DNA of 64,000 nucleotides from Clostridia bacterium. GTDB lineage: Bacteria > Bacillota > Clostridia > TANB77 > CAG-465. The notes beneath the pieces are model-generated. The model was given only the letters and a program-made list of their open reading frames with translations. It was not told where the DNA came from and searched no databases. The number at the start of each line of letters is the position of its first letter. The first letter of the stretch is position 1. The translations under genes and the position numbers were made by a program. The stretch covers positions 20,278 through 84,277 of the forward strand of contig JAOAHC010000037.1 of assembly GCA_026415435.1 (NCBI GenBank), read 5' to 3'. Shown here piece after piece: positions 57,508 to 64,000 of the stretch.

Positions 57508-57870
57508 CTATTTTAAATCCTTATACTTGTCACTACAACCCTTTGCTTTATCTATAGGATATTTTAACTCATTTATCTCAATTTTTCTTTTTAACTCAGT
57601 AGTTAAGTCTATATTATTCATTTGAGCAAAACGAAGAATAAAGTATAAAACATCTGCTACTTCATCAGCTACTTGTAGCCTTTTTTCTCCGTTCATTATT
57701 TTATTCATCTGCTCTTCATTTTTAAATCTAAATAAATCTAACAATTCTCCTGCTTCAGTTGATATTCCGATTGCTAAGTCTTTTGGATTATGAAATTTTG
57801 TCCAATCCCTATCGTCACAAAATTTACTTATAATTTGTTTTAATTCCTCAATATTTGTGCAATTATCCAT
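57508..57870 (-). CDS. MazG-like nucleotide pyrophosphohydrolase
   Basis: 120 residues of the MazG/dUTPase-like all-alpha fold. The metal-binding helices read STEAGELLD (EExxE-like) and DEVADVLYFIL (ExxD), the standard catalytic set. It hydrolyses (d)NTPs; the actual nucleotide is unknown. It is the first gene of the operon and has a good GGGGG site. Single-domain MazG proteins often associate with defence or house-cleaning genes. Confidence 0.92.
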   Translation of the reverse strand: MDNCTNIEELKQIISKFCDDRDWTKFHNPKDLAIGISTEAGELLDLFRFKNEEQMNKIMNGEKRLQVADEVADVLYFILRFAQMNNIDLTTELKRKIEINELKYPIDKAKGCSDKYKDLK

Positions 57871-58630
57871 CTAATATTCCCCCTTTATTCCTGCATTTGT
57901 TTTATTTTATATTTTAATAGATACACCATCTGATAATTTTTATATTTTCTATGTTTCCTCAATAATTTCACTTTATATACTAAGTATACATTTATATTCT
58001 TTAGTATCTTTCATCACTCAAGTTATTTTATCTTCTACTTTAATTGTTACTCTATCAGTATCTAATTGTTTAAATAATACTTATATCCTTATCTCTATAG
58101 CAGTAATATTTATATAAGTATATATCTAAAATTGTCTAAAAGCAAACTTTTTACATTTTTTTGTACAAATTCTGATATATTTTGATAACATATAAATGTT
58201 ATCAAAATATATCGTTGAGATTAAGTACTATTATTATTTACTTTTCATGTTATTCTTTAATAAGTAAGACACTATAATTATATAAACTAATTTGTTAAAT
58301 TATATAATTTATACAAAATATGAGATTACATATTATATATAATCCCATATTTTTAGATCTTTCTTTTCCTTATTAAATCAACCTTACAATTTTTACATAT
58401 GCCTGTCTTATAATCAATATATATATATTATCGTTATTAATTTCACCACTTTATACTATTCCATTTTCTTTCAAAAAAATATAATAACCCTAAATACTAC
58501 TCTCATGTACTTGAACAATTTCAAGACGGAGAAATATCTAAGGTTATTGATTATTTTAAGAATAAGGAACTGTTTTAAGATATCTCCTATTCATAATACT
58601 TTTTATATACTCTTTATAATTGTATGAATA
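57871..58630. other. Long intergenic region with decayed coding fragments and a perfect hairpin
   Basis: No complete gene. A minus-strand remnant at 57973-58080 reads VLFKQLDTDRVTIKVEDKIT then, after a stop, VMKDTKEYKCILSI. A plus-strand start-less remnant at 58471-58578 reads YYSHVLEQFQDGEISKVIDY and ends FKNKELF. A perfect 18-bp inverted repeat lies at 58174-58213. A dyad near 58323-58351 (GGGATTATATATAAT-like) adds to the repeat content. It looks like the scar of lost genes or an element. Confidence 0.5.
58174..58213. repeat. Perfect 18-bp inverted repeat
   Basis: Arms GATATATTTTGATAACAT and ATGTTATCAAAATATATC flank the 4-base loop ATAA. There is no T run on either strand, so it is not a usual terminator. 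It may be an operator or the mark of an excised element. Confidence 0.75.
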
Positions 58631-60589
58631 TTAATCTCTTCTTAAAGCTACAACGGGATCTAGTTTAGCAGCTTTTGCTGCCGGATTTAATCCTGCAATA
58701 ACACTTACTATAATACTTACACCTATACCAAATAATACATAAACAGGACTTACATTAACTACTCCCACATTAAATATCTTTGTTGTAACTGCATTTATTA
58801 TTATACCAAGTACATATGCTGTACATACTCCAATTGTCCCACTAAGTAATCCAATTATGAAAGCTTCTGCAGTAAATATTCTCTTTATATCTTTTCTTCT
58901 TGCTCCTATAGCTTTTAATACTCCGATTTCTTTAGTTCTTTCCACTACACTAATGTATAATACTACTAAAATCATAATTGCAGATACAAATAATGATACT
59001 CCTGATACTGCCGCTAAAACATAAGTTACTATGCTTATCATTTCCGTAAACATTTCTAGCATTTGTTCTTGTTTAGAACCTTGATAACCCATTTCTTCTA
59101 TTTTTGCTTTTATACTTTCAGTATCTTTTTCGTTTGATGTTGTTAAATACAATGTTGTTGGTTTGATTTCATAGTCATTATCCCTTGCTAATTTTACTAT
59201 ATCATCATAATTCAAATATAACATACTAATATTCCCCATTTGACTTGATGATGTTCCACCATATATGCCACTTACAACAAATTTTTGTTTTATAATTTTT
59301 TTATCTATAGCTATTTCAAGTTCTACTTCTTTTCCTAGTATATTTCCACCTAATTTGTCTGACGTAGATTCATCTATTAATATTTCATTAGTAGACGGTC
59401 TTTTACCTTCTTTGATGTTTTCATTTGTAATATTTGATGATACAGTTCCAAGCATCATAACTGTTGTATTTTTATCTCCATAAATTAATTTATTAGAGTT
59501 CATTGATGTTATACTATATGCTAGTTCAACGTTTTCTACTTTTTCAATCTTTTTTATATCTTGTATTTCTTTGTCCTCAAAAGGCTCTGTTTTTGAAAGT
59601 AATAAACTAGCTCCTGGCGCAGGAATATTTGTCGTTGTATTGCTTTCATCTACTTTTTTATTTACTTCTACTACTAATGGATTTACATATCCTTTCATTG
59701 TTTCTGTCATATAATTTTCCACACCACTACCAAGTGATAGCATTAAAACTACGCTCATTATACCAATTGAAGCGCCTATTGAAACTAGAATATTCCTTGA
59801 TTTTTTTTCAATCATATTCTTGAATGCTAATTTTATACTAGATAGAAAACTCAAGTTTTGTTTTTTCGATGCTACTTCCTCTTTAAATTCATGTATTACT
59901 TTTTCATCAACATTAATTTTATCATCTATAATTAATCCATCTGATATAGTTACTACTCTACTTGATCTACTTGCAACTTTTTCAGAGTGTGTTACCATTA
60001 TTACAAGTTTTCCACTATCTGATATCTTCTTAATTATATCTAATATTTGCTCACTCGTTTTGCTATCTAGTGCTCCTGTAGGCTCGTCAGCAAGTATTAT
60101 TTCAGGTTCATTTATAAGTGCTCTTGCTATTGCTACTCTTTGCATTTGCCCACCAGACAATTGATTTGGTTTTTTATGCATATGTTCCTTAAGCCCTACA
60201 TCAGATAATATTTTTTCAGCTCTTTTTATTCTTGTCTTGTTATTTTCATTTGATAAAATACAAGCAATTGTAACATTATCTAATACAGATAAATGGGTTA
60301 TTAAATTAAATGATTGAAATATGAATCCAATTTTATTTTTTCTATATAGATCCAACTCTTTTTCTTTTAATTCTCTTATATTTTTACCATTTAAGTTAAT
60401 CTCTCCTGTAAAATCTAAATCTAGACCGCCTATTAAATTCATAAGCGTAGATTTTCCACTTCCAGACTCTCCTATAATTGAAACTAATTCTCCTCTATCA
60501 AAACTTGCATTTATACCTTTCAGCGCGACAAATTTATTGCCTGCAGCTAATTTATAGTCTTTTTTTACGTCCTTAATCTCTAAAAGCAT
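58631..60589 (-). CDS. MacB-like ABC transporter, ATPase-permease fusion
   Basis: 652 residues. The N-terminal ATPase domain (about 1-225) has Walker A GESGSGKST, signature LSGGQMQR and Walker B ILADEPTGALD. The FtsX-type permease part (about 230-652) has one helix (near 262-282), a large extracytoplasmic domain and three C-terminal helices from about 520. This layout is that of MacB/antimicrobial-peptide and drug exporters. It begins one base after the TetR stop with AAGGAGG overlapping that gene, so it is co-transcribed with its regulator. Confidence 0.93.
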   Translation of the reverse strand: MLLEIKDVKKDYKLAAGNKFVALKGINASFDRGELVSIIGESGSGKSTLMNLIGGLDLDFTGEINLNGKNIRELKEKELDLYRKNKIGFIFQSFNLITHLSVLDNVTIACILSNENNKTRIKRAEKILSDVGLKEHMHKKPNQLSGGQMQRVAIARALINEPEIILADEPTGALDSKTSEQILDIIKKISDSGKLVIMVTHSEKVASRSSRVVTISDGLIIDDKINVDEKVIHEFKEEVASKKQNLSFLSSIKLAFKNMIEKKSRNILVSIGASIGIMSVVLMLSLGSGVENYMTETMKGYVNPLVVEVNKKVDESNTTTNIPAPGASLLLSKTEPFEDKEIQDIKKIEKVENVELAYSITSMNSNKLIYGDKNTTVMMLGTVSSNITNENIKEGKRPSTNEILIDESTSDKLGGNILGKEVELEIAIDKKIIKQKFVVSGIYGGTSSSQMGNISMLYLNYDDIVKLARDNDYEIKPTTLYLTTSNEKDTESIKAKIEEMGYQGSKQEQMLEMFTEMISIVTYVLAAVSGVSLFVSAIMILVVLYISVVERTKEIGVLKAIGARRKDIKRIFTAEAFIIGLLSGTIGVCTAYVLGIIINAVTTKIFNVGVVNVSPVYVLFGIGVSIIVSVIAGLNPAAKAAKLDPVVALRRD

Positions 60590-61210
60590 TTATTTTTCCT
60601 CCTTACAAACTCCATATTTAATTATATCTATTTTCTTTTTGAACTTTTCTATTATTATTTTTTTTGGTATATCCATCATAAAAAAATGTACTACATTTTG
60701 AAACAAATTGTCTGTAAGCATTTCAATTAGTAGCATTAATTCCATATCACTATTTATTTTTAAATTTGATCTATCTAATTTTTCACCTATTAATTTTATT
60801 CCTTGCTCTATTTCATTTTTATCTGGTTTAGGCATTACAAAATTTTGTGCATTACTATTAGAATTTAAAAACAAGTTTCTCATTATTCCCCTATCTATTT
60901 CATTATTATCAGAATCTATTATATATTCAAATGTATCGATAAAAGTTTTGAATATATCGCCTTTATTTTTATCCATGCTCTCATTTATTTTATTTTTCAT
61001 TTTGTCTTTGAACTCTTGTAAGATATAATAAAAAAGATCTTCAATATTATCAAAATAGTTATAAAAACTACTTCTGGCAATTCCATATTGTTGAACAATA
61101 TTTGCAACGGTCGCCTCATGTATTGGTCTTGTAGCAAATTCTTTTTTTGCTATTTTAATTAACTCAGTTCTGTTTTCTTCTGATAGGTTATAAAAGGTTT
61201 GTTTAACCAT
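60590..61210 (-). CDS. TetR family regulator
   Basis: 206 residues. The N-terminal helix-turn-helix (about 20-55) reads EATVANIVQQYGIARSSFYN, the TetR recognition-helix pattern. The C-terminal ligand domain is family-typical. I start at 61210, which has GGTGG/GGAGG upstream; a 20-residue extension passes through the operator and is unlikely. Two palindromes with an overlapping promoter precede it, so it is probably autorepressed and controls the exporter. Confidence 0.93.
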   Translation of the reverse strand: MVKQTFYNLSEENRTELIKIAKKEFATRPIHEATVANIVQQYGIARSSFYNYFDNIEDLFYYILQEFKDKMKNKINESMDKNKGDIFKTFIDTFEYIIDSDNNEIDRGIMRNLFLNSNSNAQNFVMPKPDKNEIEQGIKLIGEKLDRSNLKINSDMELMLLIEMLTDNLFQNVVHFFMMDIPKKIIIEKFKKKIDIIKYGVCKEEK

Positions 61211-61230
61211 TATCTTTTCCACCTCCACCA

Positions 61231-61276
61231 ACGACACAGTGTCGTAATAATATGAGTATACACGACACATTGTCGT
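61231..61276 (-). promoter_or_regulatory. Twin TetR operators
   Basis: Operator 1 (61262-61276) is ACGACACATTGTCGT; operator 2 (61231-61245) is the perfect palindrome ACGACACAGTGTCGT. Centres are 31 bases apart, about three helical turns, suggesting cooperative binding. Operator 1 lies between -35 and -10; operator 2 is at the transcript start. Confidence 0.85.
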
Positions 61277-61283
61277 TTGTCAA
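61255..61283 (-). promoter_or_regulatory. Promoter of the TetR/exporter operon
   Basis: On the minus strand TTGACA and TATACT are separated by exactly 17 bases; operator 1 occupies the spacer. Confidence 0.88.
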
Positions 61284-61572
61284 TGGTTTTTAAATTTTTT
61301 TACAGTTTTTTAATTTTTTAACTATTTAGTATTTCTTTAAAGATTTTCATTCTTATATTAAAATATTACTTTTCCTACTTTTTAAATAGTTTTTATCAAA
61401 TTTGCTTTCCTTTTTTACTGATTATATCACCTAGTAAATCTTGTTATTATCAACTTCAGTCATTTTGAAGTCATTGCCTCTTTACACACAATCTACAACC
61501 CTGCAGTTCTATGATTTGCTGTTTTCATACGTTCTTTCTTTGCAGGTATTAAAAAATCTTGCTTATACAAAT
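61284..61572. other. Gap with possible decayed coding fragments
   Basis: No gene. On the minus strand (about 61475-61560) a start-less frame reads IPAKKERMKTANHRTAGL and, after a stop, IVCKEAMTSK; neighbouring frames also have coding-like words. It may be a scar of lost DNA. Nothing else is seen. Confidence 0.3.
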
Positions 61573-62052
61573 CTAATTATTAACCTGTTTTAATGAAACT
61601 TTATCATTTCCAATTATTGATAGATCAATTTTCCCACTTGCTCCATTCCCAACGATAGTAATGTAATTATCACCTTTTCTTACATCAATCATTGCATCTT
61701 CAACTTTGCTTCCTACTACTATAGATTCTACTCCTTCATTTTCATCTATTAGACAAATCTTAAATTTACCACTCTTAATCTCAACATTATAACTTATATC
61801 TATCATACTGTCCTCTTTAGCAGCTAATTTCCAAAGTGTCTGTTTACCACTAAAACCTTTAAAACTTATTGAAAATTTGTCATTAATAAAATTGCCATTT
61901 CTAGTATTAAATGAATAACTATCTCCAATTACAGATATTTTTTCTGCATCGTTGTAAATGCTTTTTTGATAGGAATTAGTTTTTGAAAAAATAAAAAATA
62001 TTAAAATAGCTATTAGCAAAATTATGCATATAAACAACATGATTTTTTTCAT
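61573..62052 (-). CDS. Membrane-anchored protein of unknown function
   Basis: 159 residues: an N-terminal membrane helix or signal anchor (about 4-24) and an extracytoplasmic domain of beta character (GKFKICLIDE, GKIDLSIIG). No family recognised. It is the last gene of a MarR-headed unit, 54 bases after the seven-helix protein. Confidence 0.65.
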   Translation of the reverse strand: MKKIMLFICIILLIAILIFFIFSKTNSYQKSIYNDAEKISVIGDSYSFNTRNGNFINDKFSISFKGFSGKQTLWKLAAKEDSMIDISYNVEIKSGKFKICLIDENEGVESIVVGSKVEDAMIDVRKGDNYITIVGNGASGKIDLSIIGNDKVSLKQVNN

Positions 62053-62105
62053 AAAACACTCATCATCCTTTCCTATGCAAATATCTAGATTTTTTAACTA
62101 ATTAA

Positions 62106-62984
62106 TTAAGATTCATTATTTAAGTTGGTTTTTAAATTACTTAATAATATTATTAAACTTATAATTGCCAACAAATCAAATATTGAAAACAGAACTATTT
62201 CAATAACACTTACCGCAACTCCATTAAGCAACATATTTATAATCATTGCAGAAATAGATGTAAGCATTGTAATTAATTTTAAAATAATAACTGAAGACAA
62301 AAGATAACCAAATGCTTTTTTCTTAATTAATAATACTCCTGATATTATTGCTACAGGAACAACAAAACCTAAATCCATTCCTTGAATTACTAGAGTTGTA
62401 TAGTGTTCAAGACCTAAAGGAACAGCTCCATTTAAAATTGAAGGTGCAATTTTCCCAAGCCATAGTAGACCTATTGCAAATGCAATAAATAGCTGAAATC
62501 CACCTAAGAATTTTACTGGCAACTTATTACTAAACATTGAAGGTATATTTTGTATATCAAAACTCATTAAAGTTAAAACAAATGCAAAAAAGCTTGTTGA
62601 CATTAAAATTACATATATAATAAACAACGGATTATACATCCATAAAAATGTATATGACATATACGTATATAAAAAGTAGCCTAATGTTCCACTAAGCAAT
62701 AATCTTGATTTAAAAGATCCTTTATATGATAATATAGTCGATAGCACTAAAAGTGGAATAGCAAAAACAATAGTTACAAAATCAGATGCTCTCCCTTGTG
62801 CTACAACTGAGACTGAATCATATTTATACACACCATTTCCGTTTATTTGAACTGTTTCACCATTTATTGATTTAAATTCAAATGGTCCTGCTCCATCATT
62901 TGAAAAAAGTCCTACAATACATGAAATAGCAGAAAATACAATAATTAAACTTACTAGTATTAAAATAGTTTTTTTATATTTCAT
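62106..62984 (-). CDS. Seven-helix membrane protein of unknown function
   Basis: 292 residues with about seven hydrophobic segments (near 6-26, 68-88, 95-118, 120-142, 160-180, 200-222, 255-280) and an extracytoplasmic loop near 30-65 (GPFEFKSINGETVQINGNG). No domain recognised. It lies between a MarR regulator and a small membrane-anchored protein and may be co-transcribed with them; a 200-base gap separates it from MarR. Confidence 0.65.
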   Translation of the reverse strand: MKYKKTILILVSLIIVFSAISCIVGLFSNDGAGPFEFKSINGETVQINGNGVYKYDSVSVVAQGRASDFVTIVFAIPLLVLSTILSYKGSFKSRLLLSGTLGYFLYTYMSYTFLWMYNPLFIIYVILMSTSFFAFVLTLMSFDIQNIPSMFSNKLPVKFLGGFQLFIAFAIGLLWLGKIAPSILNGAVPLGLEHYTTLVIQGMDLGFVVPVAIISGVLLIKKKAFGYLLSSVIILKLITMLTSISAMIINMLLNGVAVSVIEIVLFSIFDLLAIISLIILLSNLKTNLNNES

Positions 62985-63192
62985 AAAATAATTTTCCTTT
63001 CACATTTAACTAGGTTAATATATCTCTTTTTGAAAAAACAATAATATACTAATATTAAATTTATATACCAAACTACTAAACAACAATAATATTCAATAAT
63101 TCACCAATGTATTAATTACATCATTATAAATTTTAATAAGTGCCTCATAAATAAGAGATCAATTTTTTTATAATTATGTATTTGAATTTTGA

Positions 63193-63660
63193 TTATATAT
63201 CTACTTTCTCTTCCATTTCATTTAAGTTTAACATTAACTTTAAAATGAAACCTCTCGCCTCTTTTAGTTTATCTTTTTCAATTGAATTATAGAAATCATT
63301 CATGAATTTCTTACCATCATTTTCTATTAACTTCCAAAATTCATAACTTTTTTCAGTCAATATAAGTCTTGTTGCTCTCATGTCTTTTTTGTCTTTTTCA
63401 AACTCCAACATTCCTTTTTTTTCAAGTTTTAAAGCAACTTGTTTTATATTTTGATGTGAAGAACCCATTTCTTTTGCGACTTCCTTAATTGTTGGTGATT
63501 TTTCAAAAAGATTGAATATAACAAGTAGCAAAAACCATTGTTTTGATGTCACATTATATTTACTAAGTGTCCTTTCAAGCAATGTATCCATTTTGTTTGA
63601 AATAACCAACATTGCACCAAAAATAAATTCTCTATCAGATATTTGTTCAATTTTTTTCAT
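63193..63660 (-). CDS. MarR family regulator
   Basis: 155 residues with the winged-helix core (about 45-110): PTIKEVAKEMGSSHQNIKQV recognition helix and a wing DKKDMRATRL. I start at 63660, which has AAGGAGG 5 bases upstream; an ATG 18 bases earlier lies outside it. A 14-bp inverted repeat overlaps its promoter, so it is likely autoregulated. Ligand unknown. Probable targets are the two membrane genes downstream. Confidence 0.9.
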   Translation of the reverse strand: MKKIEQISDREFIFGAMLVISNKMDTLLERTLSKYNVTSKQWFLLLVIFNLFEKSPTIKEVAKEMGSSHQNIKQVALKLEKKGMLEFEKDKKDMRATRLILTEKSYEFWKLIENDGKKFMNDFYNSIEKDKLKEARGFILKLMLNLNEMEEKVDI

Positions 63661-63680
63661 AATAGCCTCCTTAAACAAAT

Positions 63681-63722
63681 AAAAGGTAATATATAACCTA
63701 ATTAGATAATATATTACCTTTT
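63681..63722 (-). promoter_or_regulatory. MarR operator-like inverted repeat
   Basis: The perfect 14-bp arms AAAAGGTAATATAT (63681-63694) and ATATATTACCTTTT (63709-63722) flank a 14-base centre. The distal arm overlaps the -10 element of the promoter. Confidence 0.7.
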
Positions 63723-63734
63723 TGTTTTTGTCAA
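63706..63734 (-). promoter_or_regulatory. MarR gene promoter
   Basis: On the minus strand TTGACA and TATTAT are separated by 17 bases, about 45 bases before the start codon. Confidence 0.75.
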
Positions 63735-63910
63735 GATTTTTTTGAATATTTTATATTTTTTTATATTTAGTTTTTAAATTGATTTATATTTATTTGCATC
63801 TATTATACTATATATAACTTGGCTTTTCAATCATATCTTTCTAAGGTTATTTTGTCTACATATAGGTTTACAATAGATATGTCACACTAAGTTAAATAAA
63901 AAATATTGAA

Positions 63911-63971
63911 AGGAAGTACCCAATATGATATAGTTTAGTTGTTCAGACAAACAATATCGGAGGTACTTCCT
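63911..63971 (+). promoter_or_regulatory. Dyad that can hide the transposase ribosome-binding site
   Basis: AGGAAGTACC (63911-63920) pairs with GGTACTTCCT (63962-63971), the last arm directly abutting the ATG and overlapping the GGAGG at 63959-63963. In read-through RNA this would mask the start. Confidence 0.65.
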
Positions 63972-64000
63972 ATGAGTAATAGTATAACACAAGACTTAAA
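63972..64000 (+). CDS. Transposase N-terminus (partial)
   Basis: Only MSNSITQDLK is visible before the window ends. From memory this opening is shared by a DDE-type transposase group common in Clostridia, but ten residues cannot assign the IS family. GGAGG is 8 bases before the ATG. Confidence 0.5.

Larger units (their letters stand above)
63881..64000 (+). mobile_element. Left end of an insertion sequence (partial)
   Basis: The last about 120 bases contain a transposase start and a 5' leader with a dyad, after a non-coding stretch. The true boundary and inverted terminal repeat cannot be set; a candidate left end begins near TGTCACACTAAG at 63881. The element continues beyond the window. 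Confidence 0.55.

Overview
The window is AT-rich DNA with strong GGAGG-type ribosome-binding sites, SpoVT, a complete GerA/GerB/GerC germinant-receptor operon, S-layer-homology (SLH) domains and SipW/TasA-type secretion. Together these point to a spore-forming, low-GC Firmicute of the Clostridia type. I cannot name the species from sequence alone. No rRNA, CRISPR array or prophage is visible. The only clear mobile element is the first part of an insertion sequence at the right edge.

Layout. 1-2680: a partial phosphoglycerate mutase, ftsY, and a short aspartate kinase. 2694-10860: a surface and biofilm region with a nine-repeat Ig-like membrane-anchored protein, an SLH protein, a SipW signal peptidase, two TasA/camelysin-like secreted proteins and a 48-residue mini-TasA behind a perfect consensus promoter. 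11062-20380: an AI-2E family permease, thioredoxin, a NatAB-type ABC exporter, two GDPD-like proteins, spoVT, a KAP-like P-loop NTPase and a small membrane protein. 20429-26138: recD2 and a giant Ig-repeat protein with a prepilin-like N-terminus. 26372-28132: initiator tRNA whose 3' end plus terminator occurs three times, flanking a YetF-like gene and a DUF326 copper-protein gene. 28201-31919: a gerB-gerC-gerA operon whose GerC has lost its lipobox cysteine. 32186-42590: CapA-like protein, a stand-alone ribosomal protein S11 paralogue, a frameshifted purA, a histidine phosphatase, DUF2935, a cation exporter, a ferritin-like protein, a membrane protein, a broken CYTH gene and an HExxH protein. 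42985-50165: dCMP deaminase, GNAT, two metallo-beta-lactamase-fold proteins, an HD protein, a NapH-like ferredoxin, an ASCH protein and a Fur/permease/TIGR03943 metal operon. 50425-57870: phosphodiester glycosidase family protein, glycosyltransferase, small genes, and a MazG/nuclease-helicase/2TM/hydrolase operon. 58174-64000: decayed DNA, a TetR-controlled MacB-like exporter, a MarR-headed operon and an IS element.

How the genes work together. The TasA/SipW/SLH set looks like one secretion and anchoring unit for extracellular fibres. The Ger operon and SpoVT serve sporulation and germination. Fur with its permease and partner looks like metal homeostasis. TetR and MarR each sit behind a good sigma-A promoter with a palindrome overlapping it, so both look autoregulated. 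The MazG-DUF2075 operon is the best candidate for an undescribed (possibly anti-phage) system. The S11 paralogue is the most surprising single gene. Several genes (purA, CYTH, a small gene after the NapH-like gene, and fragments near 39.6, 58.0, 58.5 and 61.5 kb) are broken or decayed.
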